Assembly (NCBI GenBank): GCA_009379925.1 | Contig: WHSU01000022.1 | Coordinates: 1 to 50,827, forward strand | DNA from: Dehalococcoidia bacterium | GTDB taxonomy: Bacteria > Chloroflexota > Dehalococcoidia > UBA2979 | Direction: 5' to 3' | Length of the DNA stretch: 50,827 nucleotides | Part shown: in pieces, positions 17,714-27,672 of the stretch | Layout of the letters: every line of letters begins with the position of its first letter | Position numbering within the stretch: the first letter of the stretch is position 1 | Program-made: the position numbers and the translations under genes | The notes under the pieces: model-generated | What the model saw: only the letters and a program-made list of their open reading frames with translations | Databases searched by the model: none | Told to the model about the DNA's origin: nothing

Positions 17714-19069
17714 ATGCAGTCCGTGAACCCCAAGAACGGTGAGGTCCTGAACAGCTACGAGGAGGACACGCCCGACGAGGTCGAGCGCAAGCTCCGACGC
17801 GCCGCCGCCACCTTCCCACTCTGGCGCACGACACCCCTCGAGGAGCGCGCAGCGAAGATGCGCCGCGCCGCCGCGCTGCTACGCGACGGCAGCGAGACGT
17901 ACGCGAAGCTGATGACCGACGAGATGGGCAAGCCCATCCAGCAGGCGCGCTCCGAGGTGGAGAAGTGCGCCTGGGTCTGCGACTACTACGCCGACGAGGC
18001 TGGCGGCTTCCTGGCGCCGCAGCACGTGGCGACGGACGGCAGTGACTCGTTCGTGCGCTTCGACCCGCTGGGCGTCGTGCTGGCGGTCATGCCGTGGAAC
18101 TTCCCGTTCTGGCAGGTCTTCCGTTTCGCAGCGCCCGGTCTGATGGCGGGCAACGTGGGACTGCTCAAGCACGCCTCGAACGTCCCCGGCTGCGCCCTCG
18201 CCATCGAGGAGCTGTTCACGCGCGCCGGCTTCCCGCAGGGCGCCTTCACCTCGCTGCTCGTCGGCGCCTCGGCGGTGGAGGGGCTGATCCGCGACCCGCG
18301 CGTGGCCGCCGCCACGCTCACCGGCTCCGAGCCGGCCGGGCGCTCGGTCGCCTCGATCGCGGGTTCCGAGATCAAGCCGACGGTGCTGGAGCTGGGTGGC
18401 TCAGACGCCTTCGTCGTGCTGAGCGACGCCGACGTCGAACCGGCCATGGACGCCGCGATCACCGCGCGCACCATCAACTCCGGACAGTCCTGCATCGCGG
18501 CGAAGCGCTTCATCGTCTCGCCGCCCCACTACGACCGCTTCGTCGAGGGAGTGGCCGAGCGCCTCGCGAAGCTGCGCACGGGCGACCCGCTGGACGAAGC
18601 CACCGACGTTGGGCCGCTCGCGCGGCCCGACCTCGTGGCCGACCTGCACGCCCAGGTCGAGGCCTCCGTCCGCGATGGCGCGCGCCTCGTGCTTGGCGGT
18701 GCGGTGCCGGAGGGACCGGGCTCGTTCTACCCGCCGACGCTGCTCGTCGACTGCACCCGCGAGGTCGAGGCGTTCCGCGACGAGACCTTCGGACCGGTGC
18801 TGGCGGTCGCGCCGGCCGCCGACGACGACGAGGCCATCGGGATAGCGAACGACAGCGGCTTCGGCCTCGGGGCGAGCGTCTGGACCTCGGCCGAGCGCGG
18901 CAAGGAGCTGGCGTCGCGCATCGAGTCCGGGCACGTGGCGGTCAACGGCATCGTGAAGAGCGACCCGCGGCTGCCCTTCGGCGGCATCAAGCGCTCGGGT
19001 TACGGCCGCGAGCTGTCCCGCTACGGGATGCTGGAGTTCGTGAACATCAAGAGCGTGTGGGTGGCGTGA
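17714..19069 (+). CDS. NAD(P)-dependent succinate-semialdehyde dehydrogenase family aldehyde dehydrogenase
   Basis: The ATG at 17714 has GGAGCG about 6 nt upstream. The 451-residue enzyme is an aldehyde dehydrogenase with PWNFPFWQVFRFAAPGLMAGN, the cofactor loop TGSEPAGRSV, the Glu motif VLELGGSDAFVV, and the catalytic Cys260 in NSGQSCIAAKRF. Length and motifs fit the short GabD1/YneI-type succinate-semialdehyde dehydrogenases, which oxidise the aldehyde to succinate. The substrate assignment is by family resemblance. It follows the RibD-like reductase gene by 10 nt. Confidence 0.85.
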   Translation: MQSVNPKNGEVLNSYEEDTPDEVERKLRRAAATFPLWRTTPLEERAAKMRRAAALLRDGSETYAKLMTDEMGKPIQQARSEVEKCAWVCDYYADEAGGFLAPQHVATDGSDSFVRFDPLGVVLAVMPWNFPFWQVFRFAAPGLMAGNVGLLKHASNVPGCALAIEELFTRAGFPQGAFTSLLVGASAVEGLIRDPRVAAATLTGSEPAGRSVASIAGSEIKPTVLELGGSDAFVVLSDADVEPAMDAAITARTINSGQSCIAAKRFIVSPPHYDRFVEGVAERLAKLRTGDPLDEATDVGPLARPDLVADLHAQVEASVRDGARLVLGGAVPEGPGSFYPPTLLVDCTREVEAFRDETFGPVLAVAPAADDDEAIGIANDSGFGLGASVWTSAERGKELASRIESGHVAVNGIVKSDPRLPFGGIKRSGYGRELSRYGMLEFVNIKSVWVA

Positions 19070-19082
19070 GCCAGGCGACGGC

Positions 19083-20402
19083 TCACGTACACATGCGGCG
19101 CACGATCTCGTAGGTCAGCTCGCAGCCGAGGTTGAGGTTCTCGATGGTCAGGAACTCGTTGTTCCCGTGGAAGCCTGCGCGCTCCTCGGGGCTCAGGATG
19201 CACGGCGCGAACCCGTAGGCGGGGATCCCTCGCAGCCGCAGGAACCGGTTGTCCGTGCCGCCGGCGGTCAACGAGGGGACGACCACCGCGTCCTCCATCG
19301 CCTCCTTCAGCACTGCTTCGATGGTGCGATACAGCTCGGTGTCCCAGGGCACCTCGGCCGGCTCGTCGTCGTCGAGCAGCTCGTGGAACGTGACCTCCAC
19401 CTGCGGATCATCGATGACTGCCAGCACCTGCTCGCGCCATTCATCGCGCGACTGTCCCGGCAGCAGCCGGCAGTCGATGGTGGCCTCGCTCTTCGCAGGG
19501 ATCACGTTCGGGCGGATGCCCGAGTCGAGCGTGGTGACGTTGAGCGTGTTCATGAAGCACGCGAGCAGCGCTGGCGAGCGCCGCACCGCCTCCTCGAACG
19601 CCTCCGAGTCCTCGATGGGCGGCAGGTAGCCCGCCTCGTGCAACTCGGCGACGTAGTGGCGCATCTGGGGCGTCACCACCAGGGGGCGCTCCCACTCGGC
19701 AAGGCGCTGGACCGCGCGTGCGAGGCGGACGGCGGAGTTCTGCTCCACCGGGTGTGGGTAACTTCCGTGGCCGGGGGTGCCGACGGCCGTCAGCCGCATC
19801 CAGCACACCTGCTTCTCGTTCGTGGCGACCGAGAAGATGCGCGCTGCCCGCCCCTGGAACTCTCCGGAGCCCGACCCGCCCTCGTTCAGTTCGAACTCCA
19901 CGTCTACGACGTCCGGGCGGTGCTCGCACAGCCACTTCATGCCCCAACCGCCCAGCGCTTCTTCGTCCGGGACGGCGCAGAAGACGAGGTCGCGCTTGAG
20001 GGGGAGTGCCTGCCGCTTCGCCAGGACGAACGCCATGAGCTGCATGACGCCCATGCCCTTCATGTCGACCGCGCCCCGGCCGTAAACGCGCCCGTCGCGC
20101 ACGAGGCCCTCGAAGGCCGGCATATCCCAGTACCGCGGCTCCACGGGGACGACGTCCGTGTGGTTGCAGAGCATCAGCGGGCGCTTGCTGCCGTCGCCCG
20201 TCAGACGCGCGACCAGCACTTCGCGGCCAGGCTGCGTCTCGATGTACTCGCAGGCGATGCCCTCCGCCTCCAGCGGCCCGCCCAGGAAACGCGCGGCCTC
20301 CGCCTCGTTGCCCGGCGGATTCGACGTATCGATGCGCAGGTAGCGCACGAAGACATCCAGCGCCTCGGCATGCACCTCGGGCCACCCGATCGCGCTGGCC
20401 AT
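19083..20402 (-). CDS. M20/M25/M40 family zinc metallopeptidase
   Basis: This 439-residue protein has the M20 metal motifs: LMLCNHTDVVPVEPRYWD, GRGAVDMKGMGVMQLM, and AVPDEEALGGWGMKWLCEHRPD (the DEEALGG glutamates), followed by the dimerisation-domain signature GTPGHGSYPH. It is probably a di-zinc aminoacylase, carboxypeptidase or acylase-type hydrolase; the natural substrate is unknown. The gene is divergent from the YtcJ-type amidohydrolase with a 95-nt gap holding promoters for both. Confidence 0.9.
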   Translation of the reverse strand: MASAIGWPEVHAEALDVFVRYLRIDTSNPPGNEAEAARFLGGPLEAEGIACEYIETQPGREVLVARLTGDGSKRPLMLCNHTDVVPVEPRYWDMPAFEGLVRDGRVYGRGAVDMKGMGVMQLMAFVLAKRQALPLKRDLVFCAVPDEEALGGWGMKWLCEHRPDVVDVEFELNEGGSGSGEFQGRAARIFSVATNEKQVCWMRLTAVGTPGHGSYPHPVEQNSAVRLARAVQRLAEWERPLVVTPQMRHYVAELHEAGYLPPIEDSEAFEEAVRRSPALLACFMNTLNVTTLDSGIRPNVIPAKSEATIDCRLLPGQSRDEWREQVLAVIDDPQVEVTFHELLDDDEPAEVPWDTELYRTIEAVLKEAMEDAVVVPSLTAGGTDNRFLRLRGIPAYGFAPCILSPEERAGFHGNNEFLTIENLNLGCELTYEIVRRMCT

Positions 20403-20497
20403 GCGTCCTCCCCTCCGTCAGACGCCGCCTGCTTGCCGCGCCGGTCGCGGCAGAGTACTAGACATCAGAGGGCAGGGCAGGTTGCGAGGGGAAACCG

Positions 20498-22108
20498 ATG
20501 GCGGGTGACCGGGCGGACATCATTCTTAGCGGCGGCGTCGTGCACACCGTCGATGCACAGGACTCCATCGCGGAGGCGGTGGCCGTCTCGGACGGACGCA
20601 TCCTCGCCGTGGGCTCCGACGCCGAGGTGCGGGCGACGGCCGGGCCTTCGACGCGACACGTCGAGCTGCGTGGCCGCTCGCTGACGCCGGGCTTCATCGA
20701 TGCGCACGCGCACTTCACCGGTGTGGGCGGCGCGCAGTACGCGATCGACTGCAAGGCGCCGGGCATGGACAGCATCAGCGCCATCGTGGAGGAGGTACGC
20801 AAGCGCGCCGAGGCGCAGCCGGCCGGCACGTGGATCCGCGGGCGCGGCTACGACCACTCGAAGCTGGTGGAGCAGCGGCATCCGAACCGCCACGACCTCG
20901 ACGCCGTCTCGCCCGAGCACCCTGTGGTGCTTACGCGTACGTGCGGCCACATCCTCGCGTTCAACTCGAAGGCCCTCGAACTGAGCGGGCTGCCGAACGA
21001 CGCCGCCGACCCGGATGGAGGCCGGTACGACCGCGACACGGACGGCACCCTGCTTGGCGTGTCCTACGAGCGTGCCAATGCGCCACTGCAGGCGGTCTCG
21101 GCGATCTCCGCGGACGAGACGCGCACGTGGCTGCTCGCCGCAGACCGCGCCTACCTCGCCTCGGGCGGCACCAGCGTGCATGACGCCGGCGGCATGGCCG
21201 GGATGCCGGTCAACATCGCCACGGACCTCGTCGCACGCGACGAGATGCATGTGCGGATCTACTCGTTTGTCACGGTGAACGCGCTCGACCACCCGCACGT
21301 CCCGATCTTGAACACCGGCTTCCGGACGGGCTTCGGCGACGCCCGCCTGCGCATCGGTGCCTTCAAGGTGGTCACGGACGGCTCGTCTTCCGGCCCGACG
21401 GCAGCGACGCGCGACCCGTATACCTCGGACCCGGACGACAGCGGCATCGCCTACTGGCGGCAGGACGACCTGGATGCCCTGATCGGGCGCGCGCATCGTG
21501 CCGGCTGGCAGTGCACCGTGCACGCCGTCGGCGACAAGGCCATCGAGCAGACGCTGGACGCGATGGCCCGGGCGCAGGCGGAGTCCCCGCGCGAAGGGCT
21601 GCGCCACCGCATCGACCATTGCGGGATCACCCCGCCCGACCTGCAGCAGCGCGTGCTGCGGCAGGGCATCGTTCCGGCCATGCAACCGGCGTTCTTCTGG
21701 GAGTTCGGTGACGGCTACCTCCGCAACTACGGGCGCCATCGGGCAGACGTGATGTTCCCGGCGAAGACCATCCTCGCCGGCGGGGCCGTCGTCGCGGGCT
21801 CCTCGGACGCACCGGTCACGGACTACCGCCCGCTGTTCGGCGTCGAGCAGGCGCAGACGCGCGCGACCATGAGCGCTGACGTGTGCGGCCCGGACGAGCG
21901 CGTCGACCTGGACACCGCGCTCCGCATGCACACCATCAACGGCGCGTACGCCTCGTTCGAGGAGCGCGAGAAGGGCAGCATCGAGGCCGGCAAGCTGGCC
22001 GACCTCGCGCTGCTGGCCGAGGACATCCGGCGCGTGCCCGTCACCGAGTTGCGCGACCTGCCCGTCGCGATGACCTTCGTCGAGGGACGCGCGGTCTACG
22101 AGTCGTGA
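20498..22108 (+). CDS. YtcJ/NfdA-type amidohydrolase (Amidohydro_3)
   Basis: The 536-residue protein begins DIILSGGVVHTVDAQDSIAEAVAV and has PGFIDAHAHF, the HxH metal site of amidohydrolases. It continues with IRGRGYDHSKL, FKVVTDGSSSGPTAATRDPY, the histidines in WQCTVHAVGDKAIEQTLDAM and LRHRIDHCGI, and ends with VVAGSSDAPVTDYRPLFGV, the typical late Asp region of the YtcJ group. These enzymes hydrolyse N-acyl or N-formyl amides; the substrate is not known. A GAGGGG sequence precedes the ATG. Confidence 0.88.
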   Translation: MAGDRADIILSGGVVHTVDAQDSIAEAVAVSDGRILAVGSDAEVRATAGPSTRHVELRGRSLTPGFIDAHAHFTGVGGAQYAIDCKAPGMDSISAIVEEVRKRAEAQPAGTWIRGRGYDHSKLVEQRHPNRHDLDAVSPEHPVVLTRTCGHILAFNSKALELSGLPNDAADPDGGRYDRDTDGTLLGVSYERANAPLQAVSAISADETRTWLLAADRAYLASGGTSVHDAGGMAGMPVNIATDLVARDEMHVRIYSFVTVNALDHPHVPILNTGFRTGFGDARLRIGAFKVVTDGSSSGPTAATRDPYTSDPDDSGIAYWRQDDLDALIGRAHRAGWQCTVHAVGDKAIEQTLDAMARAQAESPREGLRHRIDHCGITPPDLQQRVLRQGIVPAMQPAFFWEFGDGYLRNYGRHRADVMFPAKTILAGGAVVAGSSDAPVTDYRPLFGVEQAQTRATMSADVCGPDERVDLDTALRMHTINGAYASFEEREKGSIEAGKLADLALLAEDIRRVPVTELRDLPVAMTFVEGRAVYES

Positions 22109-22175
22109 CGCCGGGCCGTCCCCGCAGGCGGGCTACCGGGCCACCTCGCGGGGTCGGGCGACGACATGCGCTATC

Positions 22176-23570
22176 ATGGCGTCTTCACCCTTCGCGGCGA
22201 CCCGGCGGGACCTCGAATTGGCCGACCCACCGCCTCCTCAATCCGAACGCTCCGCCGTGGCTACCGAGGCGCGTGATGGCACCGAGGCGTCCGAGCCACC
22301 GCCCGTCGCCGCCTCAGCGGCGCCGAGCACGCTGAGCAGACGCGAGCGCGTCCGCGCCAACCCGCTGTTCGAGACATTCCAGGGGCGAGACTTCCGGTTC
22401 TACTGGCTCGCGACGTTCGCCTACTTTCTCGTCTTCGGCGCACAGCGGTTCACCTTCGTCTGGCTCGTGGTCGACATCTCCGGCCGGGCCGGGCTCGCGG
22501 GCCTGACGGGGTTCGCCCTCGGGATTCCCGCGTTCTTCGTCACGCTGCCGGCCGGTGTCTGGGCGGACCGCCTGCACCGAGGTCGCATGGTCACCAGCAC
22601 GAACCTCGCCGGCGCCGCGGTCACGTTCACGGTCGCCCTGCTGATCTGGGGCGACGTGATGAGCGTGCCGCTGGCCCTCGGCGCGGCACTTGCGCTCGGC
22701 CTCGCGACGGCCATGACGCAGCCGCCGCTCACCGCCATCGTGCCACTGATCGTGCCTCGCGAGCGGTTGATGAGCGCCATCGTGTTGCGCACCATGGGCC
22801 AGAACCTGGCGCAGATCTTCGGCGCGGCGATCGGAGGCGGCGCGATCGCGGCCTGGGGTTTCGGCGGCGGCTTCGCGCTGCAGGCCGGCTGCTATGGGTT
22901 GGCCGCGCTGGCGATGTTCGCCGTGCGCGTGCCGCCCCTGGCGCAGGCGCCCGGCGAACGGCCACCCATGCGCACCCAACTGCTCGAGGGCCTGCGCTTC
23001 GTCTTCGGAAACCCCGCCCTGCGTGCGCTGATGCTGATCATGGCGGCCTCCGGGCTGTTCATGCTGGGCCCCGTGTTCGTCCTCGTGCCGGTGATCGCGG
23101 AGGAGAAGCTCGGGCAGGAGGCCTTCGCGGCCGGCCTGCTCTTCGCGGCGACGGGCTCCGGCATGCTCCTGATGTCGGTCGTCCTGGCGTCCCGGAGGGA
23201 CCTCCGAGGGAAGGGACGCCTCTTCCTGGTCAACATGGTGATCGGCGCGCCGGTGCTGGCGATGATGGGGCTCGCGCCGTGGTACTGGCTGCTCGCGGCC
23301 TCGATGTTCGCGTGGGGCCTCGGCGGCGGCATCTTCGTGAACATGAACCAGACTCTGTTGCAGATGAACACACCGGACCGCGTGATGGGCCGCGTCATGA
23401 GCATCTCCGTGCTCTGCATCGCCGGCGTGCTCCCGCTGGGGTCGCTGCTCGCGGGGGTGGCGGCCGAGGTGGTGGGCGCAGATGTCTACATGGTGATCTG
23501 CGGCGCGGTCCTGCTGGTCGTCGCCGTGGCTGCCTACGCGCGGCAGCCCGAATTGAGGGCGATGGAGTAG
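22176..23570 (+). CDS. MFS transporter
   Basis: This is a major-facilitator protein of about 464 residues with 12 predicted membrane segments after a polar N-terminal extension of about 60 residues. The start is uncertain: TATCAT at 22172-22177 looks like a -10 box that overlaps the ATG, so translation may begin downstream, for example at a GTG near 22258. The segment VWADRLHRGRMVTSTN is the MFS loop-2 motif (GxxaDRxGRr type), and YMVICGAVLLVVAVAAYAR is the last helix. Substrate is unknown; drug or metabolite efflux is possible. Confidence 0.85.
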   Translation: MASSPFAATRRDLELADPPPPQSERSAVATEARDGTEASEPPPVAASAAPSTLSRRERVRANPLFETFQGRDFRFYWLATFAYFLVFGAQRFTFVWLVVDISGRAGLAGLTGFALGIPAFFVTLPAGVWADRLHRGRMVTSTNLAGAAVTFTVALLIWGDVMSVPLALGAALALGLATAMTQPPLTAIVPLIVPRERLMSAIVLRTMGQNLAQIFGAAIGGGAIAAWGFGGGFALQAGCYGLAALAMFAVRVPPLAQAPGERPPMRTQLLEGLRFVFGNPALRALMLIMAASGLFMLGPVFVLVPVIAEEKLGQEAFAAGLLFAATGSGMLLMSVVLASRRDLRGKGRLFLVNMVIGAPVLAMMGLAPWYWLLAASMFAWGLGGGIFVNMNQTLLQMNTPDRVMGRVMSISVLCIAGVLPLGSLLAGVAAEVVGADVYMVICGAVLLVVAVAAYARQPELRAME

Positions 23571-23662
23571 CCGCGTCACCTCGCGCGGCCGTGCCCGCGT
23601 GCGACGCGGCGGGGAAATCGATACGCTGGCGCGCGCTGCCGGTCGAACGAGGAGGGACAGCG

Positions 23663-24598
23663 ATGACACAGGTGCATTTCGGCGTCATGGCGCCACAGAT
23701 CAAGCGGACGTGGGATGAGACGCGCGCCGCGGTCAGCGAGTTCGAGGCGCTCGGCTACGACTCGATCTGGGTGAACGACCACCTCTACGGACCGCAGTCG
23801 CCGCAGATCCCGATGCTGGAGGCGTGGTCCCTGGTCGCGGCCCTGGCGGCGGCGACCAACCGGGTAGAGATCGGGACGCTCGTGACGCCGGCGGGGATGC
23901 GCAATCCCGCGCACCTCGGCAAGACGATCGCGACGGTGGACCACATCTCGGGCGGACGTATCATCCCCGGCCTGGGCGCCGGATGGATGCCACGCGAGTT
24001 CACGGACTTCGGGATGCCCTTCCTCGCGCCCAAGGAGCGCCTCGGGCAGCTGCGCGAGACGGTGACGCTGCTCAAGCGCATGTGGGGCGACGAGGAGTCC
24101 GTCACCTTCGAGGGCAAGTACGTCCAGACCGAGAACGTGGTCACGGAGCCCAAGCCCGCGCGCGAGGTGCCGGTGCTCATCGGTGGCTCCGGTGAGCAGG
24201 TAACGCTGCGCCTGGCCGCGCGCGAGTCGGCGATCTGGAACAACCCCGCCGGCCGGCAGGGCAACCTGGCCCGCGGCATCGAAGTGCTGCGCCAGCACTG
24301 CGAGGACATCCGCCGGGACCCCTCCGAGATCCGTATCTCGCAGCAGTGCCTGGTGACGCTGGCGCCCGACGAGGCGACGGCGGGCCCGATGACCGAGACG
24401 GCACAGAAGATCTTCGGCGGACACATGGGTGACCCCACCGGCCCCCTGGCCCTCACCGGCACACCAGAGCGCGTCGCCGAGCAGATCGAGAAGCACGTGG
24501 ACCTGGGGTGCACCATGTTCATGATGGAGTTCTTCGGCCGCGACACACGCGACCCGGCGCGGCTCTTCGCCGAGACCGTCCTGCCGAAGTTCCGCTAG
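23663..24598 (+). CDS. LLM-class (F420-dependent) oxidoreductase
   Basis: The ATG at 23663 has GGAGGG about 7 nt upstream. The 311 residues start with MTQVHFGVMAPQIKRTWDE and show the luciferase-like barrel: YDSIWVNDHLYGP, NRVEIGTLVTPAGMRNPAHLGKT, GLGAGWMPREFTDFGMPF, and PVLIGGSGEQVTLRLAA. VTPAG and RNPAHLGKT are typical of F420-dependent members. Reaction unknown. It is followed after 24 nt by a GNAT gene. Confidence 0.9.
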   Translation: MTQVHFGVMAPQIKRTWDETRAAVSEFEALGYDSIWVNDHLYGPQSPQIPMLEAWSLVAALAAATNRVEIGTLVTPAGMRNPAHLGKTIATVDHISGGRIIPGLGAGWMPREFTDFGMPFLAPKERLGQLRETVTLLKRMWGDEESVTFEGKYVQTENVVTEPKPAREVPVLIGGSGEQVTLRLAARESAIWNNPAGRQGNLARGIEVLRQHCEDIRRDPSEIRISQQCLVTLAPDEATAGPMTETAQKIFGGHMGDPTGPLALTGTPERVAEQIEKHVDLGCTMFMMEFFGRDTRDPARLFAETVLPKFR

Positions 24599-24622
24599 GG
24601 GCCAGCCGAGGAGCCGCCGTCG

Positions 24623-25667
24623 ATGCCTCGCCTCGACGTACGCCCAGCCGCGGCGGGCGACCTGCACGCGGCGGCGGCGCTGCTTGCTGCGCGCCATCGG
24701 GCGACGCGCGAGCGGCAGCCGCTGCTTCCGGCGCGCTTCGGCGACCCGGACGCGTGCGTCGAGTTGCTCCGACCGCTCCTCGATGGGTCCGGGGGCGCTG
24801 ACGGCGCGTGGGTGGCGGAGCGGGACGGGCGGGTCGCCGGGTACCTGCTCGGGACGAAGCAGCTGCACGCGCCCGACAGCCTCGGTGGCAAGTTCAGCGA
24901 GACGCACGGCGCGGCGGTCCCCCCTCCACGGCTTCGCCGTCGATGCGCGGGACGACGCCAGCGAGGTCCTGACGGCGCTCTACGCCGCGCTCGCCGAACG
25001 CTGGACCGACGGTGGCTTCTTCCGCCACTCGGTGAGCGCGCTGGCAGACGACCGGACCGCCGAGGCGGCGTGGTTAGACCTCGGCTTCGGGCGGAGCGGG
25101 GCCTTCGCCGCACGCCGGCTCGAAACTCCGGTAGCTCCTGGCCCGGCGCCGCACATCGAGGTGCGCGAGGCGACGAGCGAGGACATCGAGGTGGTGTCGC
25201 GCCTGACACACGTCAACGTGCGGCACCATCGCACGACACCGATCCTCTGGCCGTACCTGCGCGAGACCGACGCCGCCCTCCACGCATTTGAGGCGCAGGC
25301 GTTGGCAGACGAGGCGAACGTGGCCTTCGTCGCCTACCAGGAGGGGCGCCCCGTGGCCCTGCAGCTCTACCTGCGGGCCGGCTTCGGGGCGGAGATGGCG
25401 CACCCGGAGCGCTCGGTGTACCTCTTCGAGGCCGTGGTCAACGAGGCCGCCCGGAACACGGGCATCGGGAGTGCGCTGCTGGCGCACGGCCTCGGATGGG
25501 CGCGCGACCAGGGGTACGAGGTGTGCACGCTGCACTACGCGACGGCGAACCCCTCAGGGCGGCGGTTCTGGCAGCGCCATGGGTTTGTGCGTCTGGTGCA
25601 TAGCATGGGACGCCACGTGGACGAACGGATCGCCTGGGCACGGGCTTACGAGGACGAGGGGGAGTGA
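24623..25667 (+). pseudogene. Double-GNAT acetyltransferase with internal frameshift
   Basis: The N-terminal part runs in one frame from ATG 24623 (MPRLDVRPAAAGDLHAAAAL, then WVAERDGRVAGYLLGTKQL). The rest of the protein continues in another frame (LHGFAVDARDDASEVLTALYAALAERW, and a second GNAT domain with YLFEAVVNEAARNTGIGSALLAHGL). Joining them requires removing one base in the C6 run at 24919-24924: with five Cs the reading becomes AAVPLHGFAV. So this is either a true frameshift mutation or a sequencing/assembly error in a homopolymer. An intact protein would be about 347 residues with an acetyl-CoA P-loop (RNTGIG) in the second domain. Substrate unknown. Confidence 0.8.
24919..24924. other. 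C6 homopolymer, frameshift site
   Basis: Six consecutive Cs mark where the two halves of the GNAT gene fall out of frame. Removing one C restores one continuous reading frame. Confidence 0.7.
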
Positions 25668-26467
25668 TGGCCAGCGAGACGCTTCGGTTCGAGGCGACAG
25701 ACGGAGTCGCCGTGATCACGCTGAACCGCCCAGAGGCGCTGAATGCGATCAACCGCGAACTCAGCGGCGCACTGATGGAGGCGCTGCACACGGTCCGCGA
25801 TGACGACGCCATCCGGGTGGGCCTGCTGACCGGCGAGGGCCGCGCCTTCAGCGCCGGCTTCGACCTGAAGGAACGGGCCGCCTCGGGGAACGCCGGCGGC
25901 GGCAGTGGTGGCGGCGCACCCGCCGACTTCTTCCCCGCGCACCCGTCCGAGCCGTTCACGACCTTCGACATGCGCAAGCCGCTGATCGCGGCGATCGGCG
26001 GGCACTGCCTCGCGGGCGGTCTCGAGCTCGCACTGACTTGCGACATGCGCATCGCCGGGGACGACGCGCGCTTCGGGGTGCCCGAGATCGTGCGTGGCTT
26101 CTTCCCCGGCGGCGGCGCGCCCGTGCGTCTGATGCGCATGATCCCGCAGGCGCAGGCTATGGAGATGCTCCTGACCGGTGACCCTATCGATGCTGAGACG
26201 GCCCTGCGAGCCGGCCTCGTGAGCCGGGTGGTGCCGCGGGACCAGATGATGGAAACCGCGATGCAGCTCGCGACGCGCATCGCGAGGCACGCGCCACTCG
26301 CCGTCCGTGCCGTAAAGGAGCTGGCCTACGCCTCGGAGGACATGACGCTGCCGCAGGCGATGCGCTTCGGCAGCTCGCTGCGCTGGATCATCGGTCAGAC
26401 CGCCGACGCGTCGGAGGGCCCGCGCGCCTTTGCGGAGAAGCGCGAGCCACGCTTCGAGGGGCGGTAG
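25667..26467 (+). CDS. Enoyl-CoA hydratase/isomerase family protein
   Basis: The ATG at 25667 overlaps the preceding TGA by one base; a GTG at 25664 is also in frame. The 266-residue crotonase-fold enzyme has FSAGFDLKERAA and GHCLAGGLELALTCDMRIAGDDARFGVPEI (the oxyanion-hole glycines and the second catalytic region). The conserved Glu of the crotonase pair, usually in the GLELAL and FGxPE segments, is present. The insertion GNAGGGSGGGAPADFF (about residues 75-90) is longer than in typical hydratases. With the nearby acyl-CoA synthetase it suggests catabolism of a CoA-activated acid. Confidence 0.88.
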   Translation: MASETLRFEATDGVAVITLNRPEALNAINRELSGALMEALHTVRDDDAIRVGLLTGEGRAFSAGFDLKERAASGNAGGGSGGGAPADFFPAHPSEPFTTFDMRKPLIAAIGGHCLAGGLELALTCDMRIAGDDARFGVPEIVRGFFPGGGAPVRLMRMIPQAQAMEMLLTGDPIDAETALRAGLVSRVVPRDQMMETAMQLATRIARHAPLAVRAVKELAYASEDMTLPQAMRFGSSLRWIIGQTADASEGPRAFAEKREPRFEGR

Positions 26468-26481
26468 CACCGGACCTTTGC

Positions 26482-27672
26482 CTACGGCGGGCAGACCCCG
26501 CCGTGGCCAAGCGCCACGCCGCGGCTGGCGTAGCGCAGGTCGGGCGACCAGTTCACGTCAACACTGCCGTCCGGCAACACCGCCTCCCACTCGCCATCGA
26601 GGTTGAGGACACCCTGGTCGCCGAACTCACCCACGATGATCCACGGGCCGTCCTCCGCCATCGTCCCCCAGAAGGCCGGCTCGTAGGCCGTGAGCGTGCC
26701 CGCCGCACGGTCAAAGACCATCGAGCGGCGTGGCGCCTGGTCGACGCAGTAGTTGTCGCTCCAGAGGACGTAGCCGTCGTTGGCCGAGACGCGGACGGTC
26801 GGCTGCGACGCCGGCGGCGCCCCCGAGGCGACGTGTGCAGTCGCGACGAACTCCGCTTCGCCCGTCGCAACATCGACGATGAAGACGTTGCTCGTGCCGG
26901 CCTCTACAGAGGTGGCCACGACCAGGGTCTCTCCGGAGACAAGGACCGCGTGTGCAGCCTCGAAGCGGAAGAGGGGCCTGCCGTCGACCTCGCGCAAGGC
27001 CCACTCGGAGAAGCTGCCCGGCGCGCCACCGGCGCGGAGCAGCTCGAGCGAGCCGCTGCGCTGCACGATGATCGCGGCGACGTGGTCCGCTGGGCGCTGG
27101 ACGCCGGTCCCCACATCGAGGACCTCGTTCGCGTTGCCGGTGGGTAGCCGGAACAGCAGCTCGGTCTCGCTCAGGAACTCCATCGGCCAGCTGCCCGGGC
27201 CCAGCTCTTGCACGTCGCCGGTCTCGAGGGTCATCAGCCGGAGGTCCTCGGGCGGATTGCCGGCGGCCCATGCCACGTAGCGGCTGACCGGGCTGAAGAC
27301 GCCCGCCCAGCCGGGACCGAGGTCCGTCACCTCGCCGTCCGCGAAGTCGTAGAGGACCGTGCTCTCGCGGTCGTGCGGTGGGAGGCTCGGCGCCGGCCGC
27401 TTCTCCACCTCGATGGTCGCGTCAGGCTCGGTATCCCGAGGTTCGGTGAACAGGCCGGATATCTCCCCGCCGCCCTGGGGGGTAGCGGTCGCGGTCGGAC
27501 TGGCTGTGGCCGTCGTGGTGGCCGCCGGCGTGCCGGTCTGCATCGGCGGAACCGTTGAGGTCGCCGTGACGGCAGGTGTCGCCGTGGGCGTCGGCTCGGG
27601 CTTGTCGTCGTCGCACGCCGTGACGACGAGCAGTATGAAGGCGGCGAAGGCCGCTACAGCGAGGCGGACCAC
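26482..27672 (-). CDS. Secreted lipoprotein with beta-propeller-like repeats
   Basis: The frame starts with GTG at 27672, within the end of the upstream acyl-CoA synthetase gene (19-nt overlap). A lipoprotein signal VVTAC (Cys20) is followed by a Pro/Thr tether. The body contains repeated strand motifs such as LYDFADGEVTDLGPGWAGVFSPVSRYVAW and LDGEWEAVLPDGSVDVNWSPDLRYASRG, as in TolB/WD40-like propellers, but catalytic residues are not seen. 396 residues fits a six- or seven-bladed propeller. Function unknown. Confidence 0.7.
   Translation of the reverse strand: MVRLAVAAFAAFILLVVTACDDDKPEPTPTATPAVTATSTVPPMQTGTPAATTTATASPTATATPQGGGEISGLFTEPRDTEPDATIEVEKRPAPSLPPHDRESTVLYDFADGEVTDLGPGWAGVFSPVSRYVAWAAGNPPEDLRLMTLETGDVQELGPGSWPMEFLSETELLFRLPTGNANEVLDVGTGVQRPADHVAAIIVQRSGSLELLRAGGAPGSFSEWALREVDGRPLFRFEAAHAVLVSGETLVVATSVEAGTSNVFIVDVATGEAEFVATAHVASGAPPASQPTVRVSANDGYVLWSDNYCVDQAPRRSMVFDRAAGTLTAYEPAFWGTMAEDGPWIIVGEFGDQGVLNLDGEWEAVLPDGSVDVNWSPDLRYASRGVALGHGGVCPP

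Noticed and set aside
18401..18934. 177-residue minus-strand frame opposite the aldehyde dehydrogenase
   Set aside because: Antisense shadow of the dehydrogenase, whose catalytic Cys and cofactor motifs are intact.
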